This document shows positions 45,653-57,596 of a stretch of DNA of 64,000 nucleotides, one piece after another (within the stretch, counting starts at the first letter, position 1; every line of letters begins with the position of its first letter). The notes beneath the pieces are model-generated. The model worked only from the letters and a program-made list of their open reading frames with translations. It was not told the origin of the DNA and made no database searches. The DNA lies in NCBI GenBank assembly GCA_030272585.1, contig BSYQ01000001.1, forward strand, positions 6,200,001 through 6,264,000, given 5' to 3'. A program made the translations under genes and the position numbers. This DNA comes from Bryopsis sp. KO-2023. Taxonomy: Eukaryota > Chlorophyta > Ulvophyceae > Bryopsidales > Bryopsidaceae.

Positions 45653-48059
45653 AACTAGGAAATCCACACACCACAAATGGTTGGATCTTGAACGATGAAG
45701 GCCATTTTTGGCCCTTTTTAATTCAGTTGCAGGGTGAGTCATCATTTCTTGTTCAGACCTCCTGAAACTTTGGTAGACGCACGGGAGGGGAAGCTATTCA
45801 ACAGGGATAGTTGGAAGCCAAAAAAGTCTTCTGTTTTTTTTTTAATGAATAGAAATCGAAAGTCAGCAGCAAATCTTTCACAGAACGGGCAAGGAATGCT
45901 GGGTCGGGGGAAACGCGAGGTCCAGGTGCGCAGGGATTGAAGATGGGGGCAGGGTTGAGCCATCCAAGGGAGGATAACAGGGGGTTTGCTTCTGATGATT
46001 CTGGGGCATCAGATCTACAGCTCCCAAGAAGAACGCTGATTCGAAACCTCAGCACTACAGAGATTAGAAAAGCTGACCAACGGCGGCAACTTAAAAATCT
46101 GCTCCAAAAAATAACAATTGCTGGAAATGGGGGGGATTCCAAAAAGAAATGCAACCTGAGTGGTGTCCGTACCCCCCTTTTCCCCCAATTTCCCTGGTTC
46201 ATCCTTGAGTTATCTTTTCCCCCACCCTCTTGTCCTCGTATCAAGCCCCAAGTGAACTCAGCAACAGAATCTAGTGTTCGTTTGCAACAGACCCCTCGTC
46301 AAGAGATGACTCTCTACCTTTTTTTGTTATCTTTATCTTATCTTTTTTTTTTTCAATGACTTTTATCGACCATTGGAGAAAGGAAGCACCTTTCTTTTCT
46401 TTTTTTCTTTTTTTTACTTTCATCTTTAATTTCTTTCAAAACGGGTTAGCATCAAAAAAGGGAAGAAAAAAAAACAAAAAAAAAACAAACAAAAAATAGT
46501 GCCCAAAATACCCGAGCATCCAAGGACGAGGTTGCACAGGATATGTTTTCAACATCCGAAAACAACGAATCCATTTTTTTTTTTTCCCATCCCATGGCTC
46601 GTTGTTAATAATAAGGCTCAACCTCTCCCTTCAGATTTTTCACTTTCTCGCCCCCCCCTTTTTTTTTTGGCACACCAAAATGAAAACAAAAAATCGAAGG
46701 GACGACTCGGTCAGGCATTTCTTAAACTTCCCTCCAATCCCAAAAAGAATATTTTGGAACAGGGGATCTAATCGAGCAGTCCCCAAACTCACAAGTGTAC
46801 AATCACCAAACATTACATTTTCCTCACTACCCACGCTCCCTCACTCTTCCCAACACCCCCCCCCCCCCCAAAAAAAAAAAAAGAACCCCTTCCCCATGTA
46901 TCCTCCTTGTTTTTTTTTTCACCGCTCCTGATGCACGCAGTCGAACCTCATTTATTTCAATCCCAAATCTGTGGATATCCGTGGCAACACAGGGTTTTTT
47001 TTCCCCTCAAAAACCCCCTCCCCTCTTCCCTTTTTTTTTCCTTTTTTTTTCCGTTGCGTTTTCTTTCACTCATGTCCCCTTCTTTTCTTTAAAAAAACAA
47101 ACTAGTGAGCACCAAAAAAAGAATTGTATAAGACAGAAATTATGTCCAGATATACCTCCCCCCCCCCCCCCCCCAAAAGTCCGAATGTTGCCATTTGATC
47201 ATGAGAATTCCATACATCAGAATCAAAATTTGTTTTTCATCTTCTTTTTTTCGCAACCTCCTCCCAAAATATGTGTAGATTTTTTTTTTCCCCACCCCGC
47301 TTTTCTTTTCTCCCTTTTTTTTTCTCCCTTTTTTTTTCTTTCCCTCCCATTGACCCCCACCCCCCCCCTCTTTTTTCTTTTTTTTTTTCCTTTTTCTTTT
47401 AATGGTTATAATGCTTGTTAAAAATCGGCGACATTTTCTTCTTTTGTTTTTTTTTCTTTAATAAAAGAACAGTCAAGCTTTACATGGCACACAAAAAAAA
47501 GAAGTCGAGCCACAATCGCTCTTGAAGGTTTTCTTGTGGATGCAGTCGTTCCTTTTTGAACCCATTTCGAAATAAAACATATGCATTGATCCGTTGACGA
47601 AAAACACTACACCCCCACCCTTCTCTCCCCCTCATATCACATTCTTTCCATACAAAACCCATTACCCCCTCTTCAACACTCACTCTTTCTCTCACTCTCT
47701 CACTCTTTTTCTCACTCTCTTTTCCCTCGCCACCTTTCTTCCCCAAACAAAATAATTTCGTCAACTAGTAAAAACGCACACATCCCCTCTTCTGACAATT
47801 CATCCACTGTTTTCACGTTTCGATCAAAAGCTTCGAGACCCTACTTCTTCAAGCCTTGCTATTACAAATCCAAATTCCTGAAAATTTTCACACTTTCCCC
47901 CGCGAAAAAAGGATACCACCCAAACGCTCACCCCCCCTCCCCTCCCCAAACCCCCAATACACACGCACACATACACACCCTTGTTTTTTTCCCTCTCCCC
48001 CCGACCCCCCCTTTGCCTCCCTTTCTTCATTTTTTCTTCCTTCTTTTTTTACATCATCG
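45653..48059. other. Low-complexity intergenic sequence
   Basis: From about 46300 dominated by T- and C-homopolymers (for example a run of more than ten C at 47157-47174) and short ORFs of no merit. The right side is the probable 3' UTR of the RING gene. Assembly errors are likely in such tracts. Confidence 0.5.
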
Positions 48060-51000
48060 TTAACCCTCTTTCCTAATATTCAAGTTACAAATTGGACAGA
48101 CTGCTTTTATCCTCAACCACTTATCCAGGCAGTCTTTGTGGTAATTGTGTGAACAAGGCATAACACGCATCGCATCTCCTTTCGAAAACTCCTCGAGGCA
48201 AATTGGACACCGGTTGCAGGGCTCGTCGACCGGAGCCCTGGGAGCACACTCCTCCTCGAACTCTGTCGCTTGCAGTTTATTTATCGTCTCTTCGTCGGCA
48301 CCCTTTCGATTCTCGACACCCTCGTCCAAGCGGCACAGAAACTCGTAGTCCTCCCCGGTGAAATCTCTGTCGGTGAACAGCAAATGGGGGGGTAGTCCGG
48401 ATCGGGCCATGCCCATCATTGCCTGCAAAATGCCAAACACACATTTGCATATATGGGAAAACAGGAAATTCAAAGGAAAAACAACAACTAGAAATTTACG
48501 ATTATGTACCGAAAAAATTATTAAAAAAAATTAGAAAGGCACTTACACTTCCGGGTGCTCCATCAAGCGGCGGAACCAGCCCCAGCACATTCATCAGTGC
48601 CCCGAATTCTTCTCTCAGAGAAGCTCCTCGGCCTTCTCGAGGGCCTTGGTGGCGAGCGCGGCGTCGCATGAAAGCCTCCCGAGTCTGGAGCAAACCACCA
48701 AAAAATTTCACAAATCCATAAATGGTCGAGCATGAATCCATCACCACCACCCTTTGTCCTGTCTCTGTTGTGTCCAATCACAACATCGGGGAAAACATTT
48801 GATTATGTTTGATCCATGAGACATTCCTTTTGTTCATTCTTATTCTTATTTTTATTCACATTTTATTTTATTTTTTGGGGGGAAATGGGTTTGACCTGTT
48901 CTCTGACTTGATCCCTTGCTGCCCCCATGCTGCGTCTCGATTCCAGTTGACGAATCCTTTCCCTCATGGCAGCCATTCCTGTCAGGTCCTGCTGCGGTGT
49001 GACCGGAGGATCATCAATCTCATCCAGGATTTCATCCCTATCAAGGAAACACCAACGGGAGGAGGGTTTCTTAAGCCAGGAGGTTCATTCAATTCGCATA
49101 GACCCAGACATGGAATCGGAATTCACCCAAGGGGCAATCCTCTATCATTCTGAGTTGGTACCGTTTCTCTTTTTTATTTTGGTGGTGGAGGGGTAACCGT
49201 GAGGAATAAAACCTCCCAGGCCCAGGATTTAAATCAATGACTAAACTGGCTCGACAGAGGTCGAGATGTTCACGGAAAGGTATGCATCTTCGGCAACGAT
49301 TGGGTCCCCTAGGGTCCGCTATTCAATACGCACATCCTTTCTTGGAATTCCGACAATCCAGCTCGCGATGAGTCACGATTGATGGGGGCAAACCTTGGCA
49401 AAAACGATCGCAACCGTGGCCCCTCTGCGTCCCTCATCAACCGGCATCGGCGATTCGACCGTCTCGCATTCGATCTTGCACCGTCCGGCTCCCCGACCAC
49501 GTTCGAGGTCGGCCCCGGGTTCATCCCGACACCGAACTCGCCCGGCTCCAAGGAGTCAAACCCATCGAACAATTCAATGTCGTCCATGTCATAGTCAAAA
49601 GGGTACATGTCCATCCTACGTGGCCTCCTGGCCCCGGGGGGCTGAGCTTCGCGAGGAACTCTATCCATCCTCCCCATTCCTAACAATGTGGGCATGCGGT
49701 GATGTTCTGGGGGGACCCAGGGCAAGTTTGGTGGGGTGAGCCTCGAAGGGAAGCCCTCTTCGGGAGGAGGGTCGGACGGGTTACCGAGTTGCTGCCTTTG
49801 GGTGGATCTGTTCTGTCTTTGACTTTTCCTAGCCCAATGGAGCTGAGGGGTTGGCAGGGAGCTGTTCAAGGCCAGGTCGATTCCCGAGCTGGTGGCTTCC
49901 GACCCTGGCATTGGCTGAGGTTCGCCCCACAGCCCTCCGTTAAAAGGTCCCATTTGGTCACGCAAGAGTCTGTTTGGGGCCAAGGTGCGAGTGTTGCGAG
50001 ATGCTCTGCCCAATGATAAGCTTGGACTGGGAATCGGAACATGCTGAGCGGATCCCATTTGGGAGGAAGGCCCTGGAGCAAAAAAACAGATGGAGAGACC
50101 TCATCTCAGCATTCCTTCACAAATCCTTGATTTTTTTAGACTCTTCCAGAAACACATCCCTTGTAAGATAGGGAAAACAAACCACCAGATAACGTTGCCC
50201 AACCAAATTCATGCCGAAAAAAATATATGCAAAAACGATGGAGCAACATAGCCCACAGCCCACCATTCGCTAATCTTAGAAAAGAAATTGTAAATAGTGC
50301 ACTTTGAAAAAACGAAAAAAAAAAAAAAAGCGAGACCTACAATGTGTGTAACCAGTGCCTCAATGTACAGGTGATGTGAAGAAAAAGTGAAATCAAATAC
50401 ATAACCCTACTCTTGGACCAAGGTTTGAAAAAAGAAAAGAAAAAAAGGGAGGGTGTTCCAAAAAAAAAGGCTTACCCTAACAATGCCACAGCATATCAGT
50501 CACACAACAACAAGAAACTGAACTATCAAGAAAACCCTGCTTTCCTCCTTCAGAGAAAGCCATCTTAAAGAAACTTTGACCAGACTTTTACTGCCTGGGC
50601 TTTTTCAGAGGGGTGGATTTCAGTCGTACCACCCCCACAAGGATTGAATCCCAACCACAACAGTCGCTGTTGTGTGCGAAAGAACGCCCTCCCTCCCCCC
50701 CAAAGAAGAAAAAACCGTGATAAAACAAAACATCAAACCCAACGCATTGTGCCTGACGGGCCAAACGTCGAGGCCGCATACAACAAAAGTACAAGCGAAA
50801 AGTATGAAAATACTTGCTGGTGGCACGCCCCTCCGAGTGAATTCGTACCCCTCAAGGCACGACAGGAAAACGGAAGAAATCCACCGTTTGAAAATGGCGC
50901 CATGGTCTTTTCGTTGGGTGGGACTCTTACCTTCAAGCTGGGGACCCCCTTCCTCTGTCGGGCTCGGACCGCCCTGCGACCCCTCGTCCACCGAATCTAC

Positions 51001-51090
51001 ACCTCTAAATCTTTTCACTGGTGGACCCGACGCCTCCGAGCGCTGGCCAGGAGTGGCACACAGGTCTATCACCTCGTTGCTATCGTCCAT
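48060..51090 (-). CDS. RING-H2 E3 ubiquitin ligase with N-terminal SUMO-interaction-like motif
   Basis: Exons complement(50931..51090, 49394..50072, 48896..49037, 48547..48684, 48060..48422); all phases close, 493 residues. The N-terminus reads SNEVIDLC, matching a hydrophobic SUMO-interaction motif (V-I-D-L), followed by a basic PPVKRFRG nuclear-signal-like stretch. A long Pro/Ser/Arg-rich, disordered middle has an acidic FDYDMDDIELFDGFDSL patch. A short coiled coil (MRERIRQLESRR) precedes the C-terminal RING-H2: CPICLEEF, CSHNYHKDC, CPIC (C3H2C3), with W in DKWL. The RING recruits an E2; the SIM suggests recognition of sumoylated nuclear targets, which is an inference. The first intron is about 860 bp. 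Confidence 0.88.
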
Positions 51091-51785
51091 TTTTTTTTTT
51101 TTTCAAATTGTCAACGCACTTCCGCAACAGCACGACCGCAGAGGCAACGTGCAACTCCTTGATCCCCACGAAAGCTCCCTTCGGCTCGTGGGTTTTTTTT
51201 GGACAGCAGACGAGGCTGCGGAAAAGTTGATTCGTTCAGGCTGATTTGACTGGCAACTCCTCTCGTCCACAGTGCTCCGACATTCAATGAACGCTCTCTC
51301 ATACAACGACCCCACCCCGACCCGTCTTCAAGTGGTCATTTGCAACGGAACACGGATCTCCACGATCGATGTGGGGCTATGGCGGACGCTGTGACTCATA
51401 CGAAATCGCACAGCGAGAAGACGTCCCAGGTGGAACAGAAAAACAGAAGAGCACCAGCCAATGCAAGCGCCACCATCACACATGGAACACGAAAGAATGA
51501 CAGCTCGTGACGTCTGACTGACGTCTAAAGAAAGTTCCACCCCCACGAGCTGTTTCGGTTGGGAAATGGCACCTGGTTCAAATGCCGTGGTGAAAGGGGG
51601 AGGGATGTGGGTTTTTTTCCCTTTTTTCTCTGTTGGTTGGGCTGCTCAGAACACGAGAAACGCTCACCACTGTGTCGTAGTTCCACCCCGTTGTATCAAA
51701 CGTCAAATCACCGCCAACACCACCGAAATGCTTTAAGCGTTCGAGTTCCTCTCTCTGCCCATGTGTTGAGGGGAGGAGGGACGAC
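51091..51785. promoter_or_regulatory. Divergent intergenic region (RING ligase / secreted protein)
   Basis: 695 bp between two divergent start codons. Twin GACGTC palindromes at 51509-51514 and 51520-51525. No gene seen. Confidence 0.45.
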
Positions 51786-53027
51786 ATGATTCTGGCCTTC
51801 GTGCTTGTCCTAATGGCGTTTCTGTCAGGTGGATCAAGTTGCATGCTCGTTTAGAATTGGCGGCGCTCTTTCTTGTCGTGCCCAGCTGACCAGCTGTTGC
51901 TTGCAGGAGGGGGAGCTCAGTTCGATCTGGACATCCCGCCCATCCCCTCTGAATTCGAGCCTCGGTGCATTTTCAGCGGATTGACCTTCTTGAAGGGGTG
52001 CGAAGCAGAAATTGTGAAAATGGTGGACTCTTTCGATGCGGCTGAGATCGATCGCGGACTGACAAAAAACGGCGAAGCATCAGGGGTTCTCGAGGGCTTC
52101 CTGAACAGCCCCGACGGCAGACCTTCCAAACAGTGAGCCGCTGTCCTGTAGTAACGGCTGTGGGAAAAATGATCGTTCTTGGGGATTGATCTTCTTTCAG
52201 TTCTGGCTTGCACAATTGGCTGATTTCAGTTTGGTTGGTCCCTCAGGTGCTGCCTATCCTTTTGCTCATTCAATAACGATGTGAGTGATGTGGATAAAAC
52301 TGTCTGTTTCTGTTCTTCTCAAGAACCCATCCACAGTCCTGCTTCTCGACTACCAGCATGCTCGGATTTCATTTTATCACTATGCGGCCACATTTTGATT
52401 CCAAGGAAAAGCAAGTTTTCGTCATGTAGTGTTGTGTTGATCAAAAAATAAAAAAGAAAGAAAGAAGGGGAAAAAAACCCTCTTTGTGTGTGCTAGTTTG
52501 GAGTGGTTAAGAAATGATGGTTGTTGTTTTGTATCAAATAGCTCTGCAGTTGTGAACCCAACGCCAGGAACTACACTGCTTCAATTTTTGGCAGCGTGGA
52601 GTCTTACCATTATCGTAAGTGCAGTTCAAAAAAATCAGATTTCTTTTCAGCAATTATTTTGTACTTCTTCATCTGGATAAAAAACCCCAGGAAAATGAAC
52701 CCTCCTCCCCCCCTCTTTGAACGTAAAAGAAAAGAAAAAAGATTGAAATACATGTCCATTTTTTTCTGCTGAATGTGGCGGTTTTTGCACTTGCCCCATT
52801 GTTGTTCAGCTGTTTTGAAAATCAGGCTCTTTTTGGTGTTCGAAATTGCAGTGCTTGGATTCTACACTGAGCAGTGTGGCACCGTCGATCTTTATCAAGA
52901 TTGTCCGCAAGACCCCACAAACTATGCTCTCAACAAAAAAAAGCTGAACGTATGCGAAGAGGAAATCCTGTTTGCACCGGAACCTGAGCCAGACGCTATA
53001 GAGGACATGGATTACCTGAACGAATGA
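51786..53027 (+). CDS. Secreted Cys-rich protein of unknown function
   Basis: Exons 51786..51828, 51907..52132, 52247..52280, 52542..52614, 52852..53027; phases close at each junction, 183 residues. Residues 1-14 (MILAFVLVLMAFLS) form a signal peptide, followed by GGGAQFD. The mature part has ten cysteines: two in the first half, a dense CCLSFC then CSC cluster mid-protein, then C-x8-C and one near the end. The acidic tail is EPEPDAIEDMDYLNE. One N-glycosylation site (NYT) is visible. It probably folds with disulfides outside the cell or in the secretory path. No family recognised; five in-phase GT-AG exons with a clear signal peptide support a real gene. Confidence 0.75.
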
Positions 53028-54116
53028 ACCTCCCCCCCTCCAATAACAATACTTGGTTCATTTTGGCACATGGCAATGGGAAATTTAAAACACCGGTAAC
53101 CATAGAATTTGTGAATTGACACGGGGGGGGGAGAGGGGGAAATGGTCATCTTGGGGCAAACTGTGGGATCTTTTTTTTTGTTTCTTTTGTTCGATATTTT
53201 CGAATGCAAAGAAGCAAACAGCTGGATGGAAAACTGACTGCAAGAATCCGACTTCAAAACTCCATTGAGCAAATAGCTGCTGGATCGGAATGGACGAGCA
53301 CAAGCACATCCATCTTTGGAGATGATGTTGGGTTGCGCATGATTTTGGCCTTTCTTTCATTTCCTCCGGCCCTCCCCCTTTTTCTAAAATAGGAATCCCA
53401 ATTTTTTTGCCATTGATTGCGTGATTTCAGATTGGTTTGACATGCCCCCAAAGTAGATTGTGAATTTAAAGATAGATCCTTACATGGGCACCTCGGTTTG
53501 CTCTATGTTTTCCACAAAAAGGGGTAGTACTTTAACGGAGGACGTGTCTGGAGGGGATTGATCAATCAATTTTTTGTTGATTTTAAAGGGATTGGCTGGC
53601 AGGGCATTGATACTGTGCACTTATTTAGGGAGGGGGTGTCGCTGACTTTTCTTCAAACAAGATGCCAAGTCACTCACCTTGGGTCTGTCATGGGGCTTTG
53701 TCCTCGATGGTCACTGATTTGCATGTAAGGAATATACATTTCTTGGAGTGTATGGTTGCATTTCAACAAAAAAAATTGTGAAATTGTCGACACTCAGATA
53801 AATGGAGGACATGAGACAGTGGTGTTTGTAGTTGAATGGCCTACCTTCTGCGAAAACCCCACTTTGAATCAACTGGCTGGAATTTTGAGAAAACCACGAC
53901 GTGATTGGGCGTGGCGATCAGCCCAAAGATAGGAATCCGATTGGGCCGACCGAAAACGGCTCAATTTGGTGGCACGAATCCGAAGCCCCATTTTTTTCCA
54001 TCAATCTCAGGCGTACAGGCAGAACAAAAGATCACACGGAAAGTGAGAAAAACGGCGAACCACAAAATGCGTTGTTCATTTCCCCCTCGGCGCACCTTGA
54101 TCGCTCCCTTCCCAAG
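53028..54116. promoter_or_regulatory. Intergenic region with inverted CCAAT motifs
   Basis: No gene seen. Two ATTGG (inverted CCAAT) motifs at 53904-53908 and 53940-53944 lie about 170-210 bp before the next ATG. Confidence 0.4.
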
Positions 54117-56513
54117 ATGTCTCCCCGCGTGAAGTCGGTGAAGGGCCAATTCGACCTCAATGCGGAAAAGCTCACCACCACCGTCGAGGCGAAGATCACT
54201 GACGAGTGCAAGGTGCGTCCCTCCTGTCGACCACCGTTTTCGACGTCCTTTCTCCATTCCTTTCCTTTCCCTTGCTCGGCTCCGGGTGCCCTTCTCGTGT
54301 TCGCAGCGATCGACAAAAGTCCTTTTCCAAGCGCTGTTATCGAGCCTTGGTCGAGTTGGCTGCGTTTCGATGTCCTCGTCCTCGGACGCTATTGACGCTT
54401 TGTTCTCGAAATCTTTTATCGCAGCTGAAAGCGATCCATAAACAAGATGGAGGACTTGCCATCGCCGAGCTGGAGGGATCCAACTGGAAGGCTTCGTACA
54501 ATTTGCCCAAGAAAGTGAGTGTCGACGTCGACCACCTCCTATTGATAGGAACCGCTTGGTGCTCGCGCGGTCGCCAGAGTTTTGAGAACCCGTTTCTTTC
54601 CGTGATTCCAGGATCTCGCGTTGAAAGTCGTGCGAAAGCACAAGGGGTACGACTTCAAAGTCACGCAGGTGATCCCTGGCCTCGAGTGGAGCGTCTTCCC
54701 TTCGCCGCTTCTTGAGGTGAGCCAAGGTGTTGGAACCACGAAGACGTTTTTCCAATCAGCAGCACCCAGGCTTCAGTTTGACTTCATCTTGAAAACTATA
54801 AAACGCCAGTTCAATTAGGATGGAGAATTGACGGCCAAATTTTCGAGCCAAATTTGACCAGCAATATGCTTCGATCGTACAAACCTGGCTTTTTAAGTTT
54901 GAAGACTCACCATCCCCAGATGTTTCACCATTGGGAAGGAGACTTGAGGCAACTATTCTTTTTCAAACCATTGTGGGTCTAGTAGGATGCTTCCAACCCC
55001 CCAGGAGAATAAATTCAATCCCTCGATTGAATCAACTGAATCAATTGGATCAACATATTGTGTAGTGACTGTGGGGCTGCGTTCATTATCAGGTGGAAAC
55101 TCAGTTGGTGAAAAGGGACGGTTTGACCGACGAGGTGGATGTCAAGTATGACATGCGAACTAGAGTTGGTGAGGCCTTTTGAAGCATGTGCTCTACCCAT
55201 CGATAAGTTGTGGTAAAAAGCAATTAAAAAAACAGTGATTGGAAAATCCAACAAGATAAGCCTCCAAGAAAGAAGCGGTGATAGGGACAATGACTTTCAA
55301 TTAATCAACTGCTTGTTCCAACGAGCTGTTGTTTTGCTACAACACTGTCTTAATTTTGTCACCAAGTATTGTCTTTTTTCTGAGCCGTTCGAGGAAAGTG
55401 AAAGTAGAGGGATTTACACGCTTTCAATGAAGCGATTGGACTGCTTCTGGGACTGGATCTGTTCGGAGATATGCAAATCATGTGGTGACTAAAAATGTTT
55501 GAATATTTTGTGCTGCAGCCGGAGTGAGGCAAAAGTTGAAGTTCGAGGACAAGCACGAGTGTGTTTGGGCTGTCGATTCAGCCGAGGTGAGATTTTCCTC
55601 TGGCTGTAGCTTTCATGACACCTCGCTGCTTTTAAGCATCCAAATTGGAGCTACCCAATGACAGAAAAAAAAGTTTTATCAGGCATTCGTTTCCATTCGA
55701 TGAGGGAAAATTAACGTGAACCACCTCATGCTTTCCTTTGTCGTTTCTGGCATCCTTTCTTTAGTAGCACAGTTGCTGTGTCCTGATGTTTCTATCTGTA
55801 CAATGCCAAATCAATTCCTTAGAATTCCCTCTCCGGCTGAGTTGTTATTGATGTGATTTTCTTGAACAGAAACTCGAAGGTGCGTCCTGCTCCTGGAAAA
55901 CTAAGATGAACAAGTCTTCCGTGAAGTCTCTTACTGCGAAGTACTCGAAGAAAACTGGCCCCATTTTGAAGTACGATGTCGACCCCACTGGAAACACCGC
56001 AGTCGAGCTGGAGGCACACCTGAATTCCCGCACTTTGAAGGGGGAGCTGAAGTACAAGCCTGAAGAGCTGAACAAGTAAGGAAGGAGGGAGGGGGTAAAC
56101 AGAACATGATGCATATGACCATTGGATGTGGTGGAAAAAACTTATTGAAACCAAAAAGGAAAATTACTTCTTCCCATGGGGGTGATATCTTCAAATCCTG
56201 AAGCTGGAGGAGAAAATTCATCGACTTTTTTTCGGTTTTAGTGTCGGGCCAACAGAAAGCTAAAAGTTATCATCAGGTTGGGGGTGGGGGCAGATTCAAT
56301 GTGTTCAATTTTTCACATGATCGAAACCCCAGGTTGACAATTTGTCCAAGAGGTTATGTGTGCGAATCTGGATTTAGAGAAGGCAAATTCCTGTTTTGAA
56401 AAATCGTTTTTTTGCATGTGTTTTCCAGTGCTGAGATCGGCTTGGCCCTGGCGAAGTCGTTGAAGGATGACAAGAAGCCGAACGCTTCGGTGTTCATCAA
56501 GTGGTCCTTTTGA
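54117..56513 (+). CDS. Beta-barrel plastid outer-envelope pore-like protein
   Basis: Exons 54117..54212, 54425..54514, 54612..54716, 55093..55168, 55519..55586, 55870..56075, 56429..56513; phases close, 241 residues. No transit peptide or hydrophobic helix. The chain is a run of short alternating strands, Lys-rich, ending in FIKWSF with the terminal Phe typical of outer-membrane barrels. Opening VKGQFDLNAEKLTTTVEAKI and the length suit the OEP24/OEP21 class of solute pores, which permit metabolites through the plastid outer envelope. Identity to a named OEP is not certain; the beta-barrel reading is an inference from pattern and size. Confidence 0.65.
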
Positions 56514-57114
56514 GGAGGAAGAATCGTGCTGCCGAATTTTGTGCGAAAAAGTACACCGTTTTTTGCCGTTTTTCTCGTTTTGTTGTATTGCTTATTGATC
56601 TTTTTGTTGAGGGGAGGGGGGATCATCGGATTCATTTGCTGCTGCGTGTTGGCTTCTCCATTTGTGTTTGTGGCAACAATTTGTTTAATTCAAAATATTC
56701 TTCGTCCAACCTCTTGTTGTCTTGCTGATATGCACCCATTCACACCACTACTGCATCCTTTCCATTGAGCTTACCAATGATTGTGATCCGAGGGCCTGTT
56801 GATTTTGAATGTCTGGATTTTTGATCTGCTGGTGATGAGGATTGATGGCATACAATGTTGTAGAGCTGTGGCTTCGATCAGGCAGATTAGGTAGGAGGTC
56901 AGACAGGTAAAGTGTGAGGGGGGGGGAGTTTCAACACAGTGCTCGTACCTCTCTCAAGTTTTTTTTTTATCAGAGGCTTGGTGGAGATCTCCTCTGGAGG
57001 GGTTGCAAACCAGAGCTATTGACAGTGCCCTGACCTCAAATGTCTCATGTCTCTACTGGTGAAAGAATTGCCCCATCATACAATTGGTTTCCTTGGAACA
57101 CAAGAAAACTCTCA
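56514..57114. other. Intergenic sequence
   Basis: 3' UTR side of the barrel gene; no other feature seen. Confidence 0.5.
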
Positions 57115-57122
57115 CCCTGAAT

Positions 57123-57588
57123 CAGAGATAGGACTTTCCGGTTACGGTACCGTAAACCGTACCGTAACCCCACTCCGGTCACTTACGGTTACGGTAGTTA
57201 CGGTCCGGACCGGAGTGGTTTTCGTGCTCGGAACCGGACCACCGTACCACTCCGTACTGCTCCGGTACCGGACCGTACCGACCGTAACCACCGTACCAAC
57301 CGTAAACCGTAAATAGTAACCCCCGCAGGGTCCCGAGAACCCAAAGGAACCTAAGGGGATTCGAACCCACAACCTTACAGACTACAGCCTAACGCTTCAG
57401 CACTGAACCACACTACTTCACGATGATTTAGGGGCTACCGTACCTATACCGTACCTGTTCCGTACCGTAAAAACAACATATTACTCCGGTTACGGTACGG
57501 AGTTACGGCCGTAATACGGAACCGTAACTCGACCGTAACCGGACCGGACCGTAGCCGGACCAGAATTTTGGCCCAAGTCCTATCTCTG
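57123..57588. mobile_element. Non-autonomous hAT-type element (466 bp)
   Basis: 14-bp perfect terminal inverted repeats CAGAGATAGGACTT / AAGTCCTATCTCTG and an exact 8-bp target duplication CCCTGAAT at 57115-57122 and 57589-57596, as made by hAT transposases. The subterminal zones are packed with CCGTACCGTAAC-like repeats on both sides, which in hAT elements are transposase sites. No transposase. The middle holds a tRNA-like sequence. The intact duplication suggests a fairly recent insertion. Confidence 0.92.
57345..57418 (-). pseudogene. tRNA-like sequence inside the hAT element
   Basis: On the minus strand: D-arm-like TTCAGTGCTGAA, an anticodon-loop-like CTGTAGT (GTA, as in tRNA-Tyr) and T-loop GGGTTCGAATCCCC. 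The acceptor stem does not close and the T-stem is only partly paired, so it is a degenerate tRNA rather than a functional gene. Confidence 0.55.
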
Positions 57589-57596
57589 CCCTGAAT

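Noticed and set aside
46795..47421. 208-codon plus-strand ORF
   Set aside because: Translation of T/C homopolymers into Phe/Pro/Lys; low-complexity artefact.
49379..50016. Plus-strand ORFs over the RING ligase middle exon
   Set aside because: Shadow frames of a Pro/Arg-rich coding exon whose phases close on the minus strand.
57345..57418. A working tRNA-Tyr gene
   Set aside because: Acceptor stem does not close and the T-stem is partly unpaired; it is part of a transposable element.
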